From NCBI GenBank assembly GCA_021738485.1, contig JAIPBX010000007.1:1-57597 (forward strand): a stretch of 57,597 bases of DNA, written 5' to 3'. The notes beneath the pieces were generated by a model that saw nothing but the letters and a program-made list of their open reading frames with translations, made no database searches and was not told where the DNA came from. The position numbers and the translations under genes were made by a program. Origin of the DNA: Bacteroidales bacterium. GTDB lineage: Bacteria; Bacteroidota; Bacteroidia; Bacteroidales; JAIPAH01. This document shows, piece by piece, positions 1 through 9,176 of this stretch (positions are counted from its first letter, which is position 1; the number at the start of each line of letters is the position of its first letter).

Positions 1-206
1 TAACTAACAAGATCGAAGTTTGTCGGAACGTCCCGTTCCGATACTTTATTCTTCCAGCCTCTGGCTGGTACCTCCGTTAGTTATGAAACAGGAGGCTTGG
101 ACAGAAGCCAGAGGCTTCAAGAATATTACAGCGGAAGCATGAGCTTCCACCGAACGGTCTGACAAAAAAATATAGTACTTTAGTAAGTAGCTGTCTTTAC
201 ATCTCA
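1..206. repeat. MITE-like palindromic repeat, copy 1 (left end outside window)
   Basis: This stretch matches 17226-17464 closely and holds four perfect or near-perfect hairpins in the same order: CGGAACG/CGTTCCG at 24-40, CCAGCC/GGCTGG at 54-68, GAAGCC/GGCTTC at 104-118 and GCGGAAGC/GCTTCCAC at 131-150. The right-hand terminal repeat (TTAGTAAGTAGC through CTTTACATCTCA) ends at about 206. The left terminal repeat seen in the second copy would lie before base 1, so this copy is truncated by the window and not necessarily by evolution. No coding potential is seen. Confidence 0.75.
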
Positions 207-490
207 ATGAAAGTATTTTAAATCTCTTTCAGAATCCGCTAAATCTTTCCATATATTCCGCTTAGCGGGGATTTTCAGCACTTTCTAAGATTCTTATTCC
301 AGATTTATGATTTTACTAAAGTATGAAGGTTTTAATTTACCTTTACCCTCCTCACCCTCCAAACCTCCCTGAAGGGAGGCTTTAAGAACGAGATTCGCCT
401 CTCTCCCTCTTAAAGTCCCCTTTTAGGGAATTTTTGGGCTTTAACGTCAAATTATTAAGTTTCCCCTGCTTAGCCGGAGAATCTATCACT
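207..490. other. intergenic region with two minor palindromes, no gene
   Basis: I see no gene here. An imperfect inverted repeat (AATCCGCTAA against TTAGCGGGGATT) lies at about 232-273 and a compact palindrome (CCTCCCT/AGGGAGG) at 364-379. Bases 411-440 carry a degenerate copy of the TCCCCTTTTAGGG core found in other intergenic elements of this window. Any of these could act as a terminator for the macroglobulin gene that ends at 491. Confidence 0.4.
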
Positions 491-3400
491 CTACTCTCCC
501 GGCTTCACTACTTCTACCCACTGGCCTTCGTTGGTGGCGGAGATGCTGTTGTCGTACATCGCTTCGCACTTGAGGCCGGGCAGGTAGTACTTACCGGTGT
601 AGGCAGCATTGACCATCACCCGGAAGGTTTTGCTCTCATGCCTTTCCAGACCAAAGTAAGTATACACCCTGTCATCCCTGATATCGCGATATTCGGGTTT
701 GTCGCCGGGTTTCATCTTGCTGTTGAACTCCGACAGACGCATATTCCTGATCTCCCATCCGGAAGGGAATATCTGCGTCAAAGCCATCTCTTCGTAATCA
801 TCCCGAACACCCGGATGCGCGATTTTAACCTCCACAATTAAATCCGTGCCCTGCTCTACCCGTTTCGGATTCACGCTATTTCCGGCCATATCGATATAGG
901 TCACCTGCATATTCAAATCGCTGCGCGTCCTTTGTTCCATGCCTGCGGGAGGGATACCCGAAGTAATCGTCCGAACATACAGGCTGCTCTCTCCGTCGTT
1001 CACTACCCGCACTTGTCCCTGTGGGTTGTTCATCACATCAGGATGAAGCTGTACCAGGGGTTGAGTGGCCACGGTTTTTTCGGCTTCTTTGTCATTCAAT
1101 TTGTACTCGAAGCGGACAGGCTTATCCAGGTTCTCCTCCCTGACAAATTTGGCAATGGCCAGCAAGCTATACGCCGTGGTCTGTGTGCTGTGCCAGCTGT
1201 TGTCCGAAATCCGCCGGGCGACATCGCGCATCAGCTCCATTCCTCGCTCTCGGTCTTGCAGCAGTGTCAGGGTTTCCAATATCATCGCCATATCGCGAAG
1301 CCCTGAACCGTAGGTTGGCCCCGGATTGTCATAATCAGAAGCTACAGCTTTCAGGCGACCGGTCAGCTTCTCGGCCACGCTGGTTTTGCCCGCGAGGGCA
1401 TATGCAGCGGCCAGCCGCCAGGATGCTACGAGTGAGAGCTTATCCTCTTCCCTGAGGCGGTTCATATCCCCGGCTGACGCTTCTCCGGCCAGAGCCATGG
1501 TGTAGAGCCTGTAAGCCTGGATTAGCCGGGCATAGCTACTGTTCTCCAGGTAAGACGACCAGTTGCGGGCCGCTCTTTGTTGATACGTTAACCAATTGCG
1601 AACGACTCCCTCGGGGACTTTGTAACCTTTCTGCCGTGCTTCAATCAGGAAATGCCCGGCGTAACTGGTCGCCCATTTGCTTATGCGCCCATTTGAGGAG
1701 GGCCAATAACTGAATCCGCCGTTTTCTCTCTGGTAATCCGGAATTTTATCCAAAGCAGCCTTGATATTATCCTGAATTTCCTTTTGTTTTTCGGACGATA
1801 AATCCATAAACGTGGACAAATAGAGTTGAGGGAACACCACCGATACCACCTGCTCGATGCAGCCATGCGGATATCTTGTGAGGTAATCCATGCGTTTCTG
1901 CAGGTTGAGGGGGACCAGTGAAGACACTTCCACTACCACATCGCTGGTTTCCTCGATACCAAACGTCTTGTAACTAAGGCTTGCCGTATCCCCCGCAGCA
2001 ATGGTCCTGCTTTCCGACCGTGTATCGGTGGGATTCGACGGAAGGATATTCATTTCCATGTTGTACGTGGCCGTCTCTCCGTCACCTTCCGCAACGACGT
2101 CAAGCTCTCCGACGCCCAGTGTTTCAATCGCCCTGACTTTAAAGACCGTAATCTTATCCCCCGTCTGGCTGAAGGTGATTTTTTTCTGCTTCTCGCCCAC
2201 TATCTGGAAGTTTTCGTTCACCGAAAGGGAAATCTCCACTTCTTTGATATCATCATCCATCGCAAAGACCGTTACCGGAACATCCATCTCCTCACCGGGG
2301 CGGATAATGCGTGGCGCCGTGGCCAGTGTCATCAGCGGCTTTTTGACCGGCGTGGTCTCCTGTGCATTACCGTAAGCATCGTCCTGCATGGCTATCACCA
2401 TTGTACGTACCGAACCTACGTAATTGGGCATGGTAAAACGGTGGGTGCGTTTCTTGTTTTTGTCCAGCGTAAAAGGTCCGAAGAATTTAACCACCGGCTT
2501 AAAGCGGTTGGCCGAATGCTTTCCGGCATCCGGGTCAATCTCCACTCCGCCGCCGGGCTTTAGCAGAGCGGCATACTCCCCGCCGAAAGCGCCTATCACC
2601 TCATCGTACAAATCCCAAGTTTTTACCCCAAGGGCTTTTCGCGCGAAAAAGTGGCCCCACGGGTCAGGGGTTTTAAAAGCCGTGATATCCAGCAAACCTT
2701 CATCCACCACGGCAAGCGTATACTGCATGGGCCGGTCATTCTTTTCCGAAACCGTAATTTCTATCGGTTTTTCGGGCGCCAGCTCACCGGGCATATCAAT
2801 TTCGGGGTGCAGGTGCGATTCGGGATTCTCCACAAAAAGAGGTTCCACACCGTAAAGCCTTATCGGTCGGTCGTTAGTGGTCTGGTTGTGAGGCTGTACC
2901 AGCGACACAAACACATAAGCATTGGGAGCCATTTCGGGTGTCACGTCAAACTCGTACTGCGTCATTCTCTTTTGGCTCGCAATCCATTCCGAATGTAACA
3001 CCCGTGTGTTGTTTTCCACCGAAACCAGGATTCGGCTGCTGCCGGAACTGGGGATTTTTACCCTGGCCTTATCGCCGGTTTTATAGCTGTCTTCATCAAA
3101 ACTGAAGGACAGTTTAGTGGCCCCACCGGGGGTGCCGCTTCCACGGTCTTCCCACCATCCGGGGTAATCCATCATAGCCAAAGCTCCTGTGCTGTGGCCG
3201 CTTTGCATATCCACTACCCGGATAAGGATGCGTCCCCAGAATCGTTCCTCCATTTTAAAATTGAATGCACCTTCACCGTCATCGGTAATCAGCACACCCT
3301 TTTGGAACACTTTGGAATGGCGGCTGGCCACAAACCGTGAAAGGTCGCGGTTGGAGCTATTCTCCCACCACCATCGCCAGTCGATTTTATAAAGGAATAT

Positions 3401-6073
3401 TTTTACTTTCCGATCAACCGGTTCGCCATTCTCGTCGACTGTTACAACGGGGATGCTGTGCTTTTTTGTTGAGCGCAGCGCACCGTTCCACCCTTCACCT
3501 TCCGGCACCTTGATTCCCACATAATTGCCGTATGGAGAATATTTCACGGTTTTCCGGGTGGTGCTGAATTCCCCGGAGTTTTCAAAGGCCCTGATTTGAA
3601 AGTTCAGATTCATCATGCCCGGCGCTTTGCCATCCAGGTCGATATCCGGCTTGATATGTGCAGAACCCTGCTGGTTTACCTTACCGTCAAATATGGTTTT
3701 TGCCCGGCTCGTATAATCCACCGAAGGGTCCGTAAAGCTGAAATCATGGTATCGCTTGAAATCCGTTTTGGCCGGGGTGGCTTTCATCTCCACATCCGCC
3801 CTGGCGTTGGAAGCGGTGGCTCCATGCAGCCATTCGACAGTCAGCTTTCCTTCCAGGTCCTTCGCATCATGGGTGATCATCTCCGTTCTGAAATCCAGGT
3901 CCATTTTCAGGCGGTTCGGTTTCACGGTTTCAATCCGTATTATTTTTCCGAATACAAGTCCGCCAAGTTTAGCTTTGAGTGTGTAATGGCCCGTAGGAGC
4001 ATCTTTTTTGGTTTTGGAACGAAAAACGAACAGTCCTTTGGAACGCACCGGCGTAACCTTCCGGCTGACCAGCTTTCCATGAGGGTCTGTAAGTTCAAAC
4101 ACCACCGGATGCTTTTCGGGCAGGATGTCGTTTTTGTCCTCCAGCATCAGGCTGATAAACAATGAATCACCGGGACGCCAGACGCCCCGCTCGCCATAAA
4201 GGAAGCCTTTTACGCCATGCTGCGTGGAAGTCCCTCCCACGTCAAACATACTCATCGATAATGAAGAGCCATCATCGATACGGAGATAACCGAACTCCTT
4301 ATCCTTCTGTGCAATTACCAGAAAGCCTTTGCTGTCCAGTTGCAAGCTGACTCTTCCCTTGCCATCGGTCTTGCCCTGGCCAACCAAACGGTGCTGAAAA
4401 TTATACACCCTGACCGATACACCGGACTCCGGTTTTGTTGTGATGAGATTGGATACGTTGATGCGCAGTTCATTCGTTTCGCCCTGCTTGGCAATAATAC
4501 CCAGGTTAGAGGCCAGAACATTTTTCGAAACGGCCTGATTATACCGCTTGTAGTAGGAATCACTGCACGGATTGTCTCTCTCGCTCCAATCGTAAGGCTC
4601 CCGGTAGTCTACCCGGTTAAACCCGTTCCAGTCCCAATACCTGACATCGTTCTCGTTTTTCTCCACAATCGTAAAATCGGTCTTCTTATCAAAACTTTCT
4701 TCTTCCTCTTCGTCTTCACCACCGCAATTATAGAGCGACTGTGATTTGTTAAAATTCAGCTGCACCTGGTAAATCGCTCCCGGTTCGGTTTCTATAAATT
4801 TTGATAAATCGAGCTTGAAAGTATTCCATTGGGTGAGGCTAATGGATTTGTCATCATCCAGGGGTAATTCCTCGTGGTAGATAATCCGGCCCACCCGTTT
4901 CAATTCCTTGTCGCCGGTCATGTGGTTGACCTGTAAAAACTGGGGCACATTATCCTCAAAAATACGGATGATTCTCAAATCTACGGCCCGCAGGCTCACC
5001 GCCTTGAATGGGATAACCAAACCATCGGAGGAGGGCAGAATCGTCCCCTTTCCGGTGAAGGTTACCTCCGGCTTTGGAGTAAAGAAGCTCACCGTCGAAC
5101 TGAATTTTGTGCCGAGCCGGTAGCCCAAAGAGTTCTTCAGCGAAGGTTCGATATTAATCTTCGAGGAACCCTGTTGTTGCTCCGCGGGAAAAATTTTCAG
5201 CTTATTTCCGGATACGATAAATCTCGGGTTCAATGACTCCTTGAAGCGCACCAAACCCCTTAAATCCTGCGACTCATCCAGCGGATCGGAAAAACGGACT
5301 ATCACCTGCTGTTCCGGCTGCTGCTTCACGGCGACATCCATTACCTTAAATTCGCTCAGCGGTGGCACTTCATACGTCTTTGTTATTTCCTTCCCGGCTT
5401 TTATCGCTTTCCCGTCAAACTTGAGGGCGATTTTCTCCGTCTGTTTCGTCCGGTTGATTGAATCCACGGTAAAATAATGCGTTTGACCGTCGGCGGTAGT
5501 GCTCCACGAAACAGGTAGCTTGAGGTCGTTCTGCCTGGCTGTTAATAATCCGGTGATGTTTTCTTCCGACACAAAATCGGCCGTGGTCACTTCCCCTTTA
5601 AGCTGCTGTTCTTCCAAATTTTGATTGTCATAAGCCGATAGCCCGGTCAGGCTCACCGAAAAATTCTGCTTCACCGTTTTAAAATTAAAGCTAAAGGTTT
5701 TGTACTTGTCAGGCACCTCCATAAGTTTGCCGAGCTGCAGTTCCGCTTCAAATTCCTGGTTAGATGACAAGCGATTTTCGGGTTTAAATTCCAGCGTCCG
5801 GTCGTTAACCCATTCGGCTTTTCCCTTTACGGAAGGAGAAAACTCAAAGAGATTGGTTGGGTCTCCCTCTCTTTTTGCGGTTTTCGGAGGTTCGTCAAAG
5901 ATAACTTTAATCCCGGATTGGGATGAGATAATTCCCGAGGTGAATCCGGAAATGTAATCCGAGAATCCCGGGTCGATTTGTTGCTTAGCCTTTTGCTCTG
6001 ATTTCTGTTTACAGGAACTTACCAGTAAAACCAGAAAGAAGGGCAATAAAATAATTCGTTTAGCTGGAAACAT
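491..6073 (-). CDS. alpha-2-macroglobulin family lipoprotein
   Basis: Bacterial alpha-2-macroglobulins are periplasmic protease traps; a bait region is cut and a thioester then captures the attacking protease. This 1860-residue protein begins with a lipoprotein signal (hydrophobic stretch, then VSSC with Cys21), so it should be lipid-anchored. The thioester motif is intact: PHGCIEQ with Cys1405, inside an alpha-helical thioester-domain stretch. Before it lies a long series of beta-rich macroglobulin (MG) domains, and the C-terminal receptor-binding-like part ends near residue 1855. The size fits the large MG-type bacterial family. In many bacteria it pairs with penicillin-binding protein 1C, but no such gene is in this window. 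The neighbour upstream is divergent. The family call is firm; the protease-trap role is inferred from family knowledge. Confidence 0.93.
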   Translation of the reverse strand: MFPAKRIILLPFFLVLLVSSCKQKSEQKAKQQIDPGFSDYISGFTSGIISSQSGIKVIFDEPPKTAKREGDPTNLFEFSPSVKGKAEWVNDRTLEFKPENRLSSNQEFEAELQLGKLMEVPDKYKTFSFNFKTVKQNFSVSLTGLSAYDNQNLEEQQLKGEVTTADFVSEENITGLLTARQNDLKLPVSWSTTADGQTHYFTVDSINRTKQTEKIALKFDGKAIKAGKEITKTYEVPPLSEFKVMDVAVKQQPEQQVIVRFSDPLDESQDLRGLVRFKESLNPRFIVSGNKLKIFPAEQQQGSSKINIEPSLKNSLGYRLGTKFSSTVSFFTPKPEVTFTGKGTILPSSDGLVIPFKAVSLRAVDLRIIRIFEDNVPQFLQVNHMTGDKELKRVGRIIYHEELPLDDDKSISLTQWNTFKLDLSKFIETEPGAIYQVQLNFNKSQSLYNCGGEDEEEEESFDKKTDFTIVEKNENDVRYWDWNGFNRVDYREPYDWSERDNPCSDSYYKRYNQAVSKNVLASNLGIIAKQGETNELRINVSNLITTKPESGVSVRVYNFQHRLVGQGKTDGKGRVSLQLDSKGFLVIAQKDKEFGYLRIDDGSSLSMSMFDVGGTSTQHGVKGFLYGERGVWRPGDSLFISLMLEDKNDILPEKHPVVFELTDPHGKLVSRKVTPVRSKGLFVFRSKTKKDAPTGHYTLKAKLGGLVFGKIIRIETVKPNRLKMDLDFRTEMITHDAKDLEGKLTVEWLHGATASNARADVEMKATPAKTDFKRYHDFSFTDPSVDYTSRAKTIFDGKVNQQGSAHIKPDIDLDGKAPGMMNLNFQIRAFENSGEFSTTRKTVKYSPYGNYVGIKVPEGEGWNGALRSTKKHSIPVVTVDENGEPVDRKVKIFLYKIDWRWWWENSSNRDLSRFVASRHSKVFQKGVLITDDGEGAFNFKMEERFWGRILIRVVDMQSGHSTGALAMMDYPGWWEDRGSGTPGGATKLSFSFDEDSYKTGDKARVKIPSSGSSRILVSVENNTRVLHSEWIASQKRMTQYEFDVTPEMAPNAYVFVSLVQPHNQTTNDRPIRLYGVEPLFVENPESHLHPEIDMPGELAPEKPIEITVSEKNDRPMQYTLAVVDEGLLDITAFKTPDPWGHFFARKALGVKTWDLYDEVIGAFGGEYAALLKPGGGVEIDPDAGKHSANRFKPVVKFFGPFTLDKNKKRTHRFTMPNYVGSVRTMVIAMQDDAYGNAQETTPVKKPLMTLATAPRIIRPGEEMDVPVTVFAMDDDIKEVEISLSVNENFQIVGEKQKKITFSQTGDKITVFKVRAIETLGVGELDVVAEGDGETATYNMEMNILPSNPTDTRSESRTIAAGDTASLSYKTFGIEETSDVVVEVSSLVPLNLQKRMDYLTRYPHGCIEQVVSVVFPQLYLSTFMDLSSEKQKEIQDNIKAALDKIPDYQRENGGFSYWPSSNGRISKWATSYAGHFLIEARQKGYKVPEGVVRNWLTYQQRAARNWSSYLENSSYARLIQAYRLYTMALAGEASAGDMNRLREEDKLSLVASWRLAAAYALAGKTSVAEKLTGRLKAVASDYDNPGPTYGSGLRDMAMILETLTLLQDRERGMELMRDVARRISDNSWHSTQTTAYSLLAIAKFVREENLDKPVRFEYKLNDKEAEKTVATQPLVQLHPDVMNNPQGQVRVVNDGESSLYVRTITSGIPPAGMEQRTRSDLNMQVTYIDMAGNSVNPKRVEQGTDLIVEVKIAHPGVRDDYEEMALTQIFPSGWEIRNMRLSEFNSKMKPGDKPEYRDIRDDRVYTYFGLERHESKTFRVMVNAAYTGKYYLPGLKCEAMYDNSISATNEGQWVEVVKPGE

Positions 6074-6143
6074 GGTTTTATAGTTTAGTGGTTTTTTTGA
6101 GTTGTAATCGTTTTCTATGAGCTACATTAATAGAAACAGGGTT

Positions 6144-6173
6144 TAAACTTAACAAAAAATCTCTGTGTGCCAA
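6144..6173 (-). promoter_or_regulatory. putative Bacteroidota-type promoter for the macroglobulin gene
   Basis: On the minus strand a TTG (6173-6171) is followed after 19 bases by TAAGTTTA (6151-6144), one base off the Bacteroidota -7 consensus TAnnTTTG. The start codon is about 70 bases downstream. This is pattern matching only. Confidence 0.35.
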
Positions 6174-6225
6174 TTTACTTTTTTGCAAAATTTTTCTATT
6201 TTTAAAACAAAAACCAATACCAATC

Positions 6226-7230
6226 ATGCGTCTACTTCTTTTGATCAGTCTCTTTGCAATCATTCTGCCGGTCAGAGCTCATGACAAAGACCTTGTGCTT
6301 TTTCAAAGCGACTCCGTTCTGCATCTGACTATCGAAACCGATTTTGACAAAATCTTTAAAAATCCCAAAGACCAGAACCAGCGCCTTGAGGGGTTCATTA
6401 AGTATACGGATATCGAAGGCTTCAGCCGTATAGTTCGCACACGAATTGAGCCCCGCGGAGGTTACCGGCTGGACCAGTCGAACTGCAGATTTCCTCCGCT
6501 TTCCCTGAAGTTCCCTGATGATAATAATGAAACGGTTTTTGAGGATGTAACCAAACTCAAGCTGGTGGTCCATTGCCGAAAGGCTAAACGCTTTGAACAA
6601 TACGTGGTTAAGGAATACTTATGTTATCGGCTGTTCAATCTTTTGACCGATACGTCTTTCAGGGTTCGTGCAGCGAGAATAAACTATGTGAATGCCCCAA
6701 CCGGTGATACGCTTTATACCCGTTTCGGATTCTTTATAGAACGCACCCGACACATTCGCGATAGAATGGGGTGCCGGAAAGTCCGAAACAAACAGACTAA
6801 CATTAAATGGCTGAACGATTACCAGGCGCATCGCCTTAGTCTTTTCCAGTATATGATTGGCAATTCGGACTGGAGTGTGTACAGTGGCCACAATACCAAA
6901 CGTATGAAATCCAAAGGTAATTACTACGCTATTCCATATGATTTCGACTGGAGTGGATTTGTTAATACTACCTATGCTGTCCCGCATCCCAATTATGATA
7001 TTGAAGATGTTACCGACAGGGTATACGTTGGAAAAGAACTCAATAAGCCGGTCTTTCAAAAAGTCGTGGAGGAGTTCAAACAAAAAAAGCCGGAACTTTT
7101 GCATCTTGTAGAAAAATGTCCTTTCCTTGACAAGAAAAACAAACGGCAGGCTTTAAAATATCTCGAAGTTTTCTTTGAGCGGATAAAAGATGAAAAGTGT
7201 TTGAATTATTATTTTTTTGGAAGGCGTTGA
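6226..7230 (+). CDS. secreted CotH-like (atypical kinase fold) hypothetical protein
   Basis: The 334-residue product starts with a clear Sec signal peptide (MRLLLLISLFAIILPVRA), so it is exported. Residues around 205-250 contain GNSDWSVYSGHN followed by YYAIPYDFDWSG. This N-D / HN / PYDxD spacing resembles the metal- and nucleotide-binding core of CotH-type secreted protein kinases. Two conserved-looking cysteines (in SNCRF and VHCRK) precede it. The overall similarity to CotH is my inference and could be wrong; a purely structural exported protein is the alternative. It is divergent from the macroglobulin gene, with 152 bases between the two starts, so co-regulation is possible. No partner lies downstream, where hairpin repeats follow. 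Confidence 0.55.
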   Translation: MRLLLLISLFAIILPVRAHDKDLVLFQSDSVLHLTIETDFDKIFKNPKDQNQRLEGFIKYTDIEGFSRIVRTRIEPRGGYRLDQSNCRFPPLSLKFPDDNNETVFEDVTKLKLVVHCRKAKRFEQYVVKEYLCYRLFNLLTDTSFRVRAARINYVNAPTGDTLYTRFGFFIERTRHIRDRMGCRKVRNKQTNIKWLNDYQAHRLSLFQYMIGNSDWSVYSGHNTKRMKSKGNYYAIPYDFDWSGFVNTTYAVPHPNYDIEDVTDRVYVGKELNKPVFQKVVEEFKQKKPELLHLVEKCPFLDKKNKRQALKYLEVFFERIKDEKCLNYYFFGRR

Positions 7231-7280
7231 GGATAATCCTTTTTCGACTTTAATTTTCATCCACTTGCTATTAATAAATA

Positions 7281-7426
7281 GAAGCCAGAAGCTTCAGGAA
7301 TGAATATGTCGGAAGCTGGAGCTTCCGACAAACGACTTCTAACAATTTTCGGGTTAGTCGAAGCATACTCAAATGTTAGCCGGAGCGTCCTCGCTCCGGC
7401 TTCTTCATTCTTCCAGCCTCCGGCTG
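7281..7426. repeat. cluster of four hairpins, permuted relative of the 1-206 repeat
   Basis: Four palindromes follow each other: GAAGC/GCTTC (7281-7295), TCGGAAGC/GCTTCCGA (7309-7328), GCCGGAGCG/CGCTCCGGC (7379-7400) and CAGCC/GGCTG (7414-7426). The first two match the right half of the copy at 1-206 and the last two match its left half, so the halves are in swapped order. No terminal inverted repeats are seen. The cluster sits between convergent genes and could also stop transcription from both sides. Confidence 0.65.
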
Positions 7427-7548
7427 ATAATCGCGCCAAGCTGTTCAGTTGCTATTCCCAGGGGTTTATTCTCACAAGCTTTCAGCCTGATTTGATAGAA
7501 AAACATATCAAAGATAAAAGTCAACACTATTTAGGCATGGACCAAAAA

Positions 7549-7604
7549 TACGAAATCCGGAATACAAAATCCGGAATACGAAATTCGGAACCCGGAATCC
7601 GAAA
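7549..7604. repeat. 14-base tandem repeat, four units
   Basis: Units are TACGAAATCCGGAA (7549), TACAAAATCCGGAA (7563), TACGAAATTCGGAA (7577) and a more diverged CCCGGAATCCGAAA (7591). The array ends 10 bases before the stop codon of the zinc-ribbon gene. Each unit contains a TTCGGAA/TCCGGA near-palindrome. The remaining intergenic sequence (7427-7548, 7605-7613) shows nothing recognisable. Confidence 0.7.
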
Positions 7605-7613
7605 CCACTCCTA

Positions 7614-7853
7614 CTATCCTACTACCAGCCTTTCATACTTTTCTCTGGAAATTTTATGGCCATTCGAGCAAATGGGGCAATAGTACCTATACACCATTTT
7701 TACCGGGAAAACCGGAATAAAAAACACGCTTGCATTTACAGGCTTTTTGCTGACCATCCAGTTTGCCGTATTGCCACAGCGGGAACATTGTTCCGTATTA
7801 TTCGTTTCTGTGGCTTTTTCTTTACCGTCGTTTACACCAAATATAAATATCAT
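7614..7853 (-). CDS. small zinc-ribbon protein
   Basis: This product of about 79 residues has the form of the short zinc-ribbon family that begins MIFIFG: a hydrophobic start, a CSRCG pair, a hydrophobic segment (VFFIPVFPVK) and a second pair, CPIC. The four cysteines would bind one zinc ion. The function of the family is unknown to me. I chose the ATG at 7853 because family members start with M-(F/I)-F-I-F-G; an in-frame TTG at 7883 would add ten residues and overlap the stop of the upstream tolC-like gene. The gene lies 26 bases downstream of the efflux operon on the same strand and may be cotranscribed, but nothing links it to efflux. Confidence 0.75.
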   Translation of the reverse strand: MIFIFGVNDGKEKATETNNTEQCSRCGNTANWMVSKKPVNASVFFIPVFPVKMVYRYYCPICSNGHKISREKYERLVVG

Positions 7854-7879
7854 AATACCCAAAGATAACGAAAAATCAA

Positions 7880-9172
7880 TCAATATTCCGAAATAATTCC
7901 ACCGGTCAGACGCATTAACTGGGTATGGGTATCTATCAGGCTGTAAATAGCTTCCACCCTCGACAGGGCCGCATTCAAATAGGTCATCTGAATGTCGCGG
8001 TAGTTAAAGGAATTGATCGTTCCGGCTTTGAACTTATCCTCGGCAATCCGGAGGTTCAGCTCAGCGCTTTCAATGTTTTCAAGAGATACATCCAGCAATT
8101 GCTTTCTCACTTTATAAAACTCGTAAGTGGTTCGGAGGTTGCGCCGCAGCTGATTCTTAAGTTCGCGGGTCTCCACCTCAGCAATGCGCTTATCAATGCG
8201 GGCGTTTTTGATGTTTCGCCGGGTGTTTCCGCCATTAAAAAGATTGAAACTGAGTGAAAAGTTAGCGTAGTAACCATACGAATCGGATGTGTTTACGCTT
8301 CCCTGGTTCGGGTCGACCCGGGTGGTATTGTAGTCATAGCCCGAATTCAGGCTCAGGGAAGGATACAGTGCACTCTTTTCAATTCCAACATTCTTTTTCA
8401 TAATCTCCAGATTGATATACTGGTTGCGCAGATTGCGGTTGTCGGCCAGCATTTTTTGCTCCAGGCTGTCGAGTTCATACGCTTCGTACTCCGGCTTAAA
8501 ATCACCGGTCAGAGTAAATTCGCTGCCAACCTCTACAGCCATTAGCTGGTTGAGGTTCCTCAGCGCATTGTGGTAATTGGTTTTCTGACGGATGTAATTG
8601 GAAGAATCGTTGAGGTATGCATTCTGGGCCTGCAGCACATCAAACGTGAGGGCATTGCCCAGTTCTTTCCGGGTTTGCTCATATTCGTACCGGTCTCGGG
8701 ACAAGGCCATCACTTTTTCCAGGACTTTCATTTTTTCTTTCTCCAAAAGCACCTGGTAGTAGCCCAGAACCACAGCCTGCAGGGTGTTTTCCACCACCAG
8801 CCTGGAATTCCCTTCCGAAAGATTCTCCAACTTCTCCAGTTTTTCTTTGTTGATTCGTGCCGAAAAGCCGTTAAAGATCATCCAGTTCATGGAAACGTTC
8901 GGTGATAAACTGTTCGTGGTGGATTTTCCCTGGCTGTTGTCATCAAAACGATTTACGTTGGTTGCTCCGATGTTGATACCTGGATAAGCTCCTACGGCAC
9001 CCCAGGCGTTGTTAGTGCGGGCTATTTCCACATTCAAATCACCAATCCGGATTTGGTAGTTATTTTCCAGCGCCCGTGAAATGGCCTGGCCAAGAGAAAG
9101 CTGCTCCTGGGCATGAAGCGAACCTGAGCCCAGGAGCATTAAATATATGATTATGATTTGTTTTCTTTTCAT
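7880..9172 (-). CDS. TolC-family outer-membrane efflux channel
   Basis: This is the outer-membrane exit duct of a tripartite RND efflux system. The product has a signal peptide (MKRKQIIIIYLMLLGSGSLHAQ) followed by LSLGQAISRALENNYQI, the typical first helix of TolC-like proteins. The duplicated pattern of long helices and amphipathic strands follows (for example YPSLSLNSGYDYN in the second half), and the roughly 430-residue length is normal. An in-frame ATG at 9184 overlaps the stop of the pump gene by 8 bases; the ATG at 9172 gives the more standard signal peptide, and either is possible. It is the last structural gene of the adaptor-pump-channel operon. The substrate is not predictable. Confidence 0.9.
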   Translation of the reverse strand: MKRKQIIIIYLMLLGSGSLHAQEQLSLGQAISRALENNYQIRIGDLNVEIARTNNAWGAVGAYPGINIGATNVNRFDDNSQGKSTTNSLSPNVSMNWMIFNGFSARINKEKLEKLENLSEGNSRLVVENTLQAVVLGYYQVLLEKEKMKVLEKVMALSRDRYEYEQTRKELGNALTFDVLQAQNAYLNDSSNYIRQKTNYHNALRNLNQLMAVEVGSEFTLTGDFKPEYEAYELDSLEQKMLADNRNLRNQYINLEIMKKNVGIEKSALYPSLSLNSGYDYNTTRVDPNQGSVNTSDSYGYYANFSLSFNLFNGGNTRRNIKNARIDKRIAEVETRELKNQLRRNLRTTYEFYKVRKQLLDVSLENIESAELNLRIAEDKFKAGTINSFNYRDIQMTYLNAALSRVEAIYSLIDTHTQLMRLTGGIISEY

Positions 9173-9176
9173 CCGA

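Noticed and set aside
1-206. CRISPR or riboswitch as an explanation of the repeated palindromes
   Set aside because: There are no regularly spaced repeats with unique spacers, and copies occur in unrelated intergenic regions with matching inverted ends.
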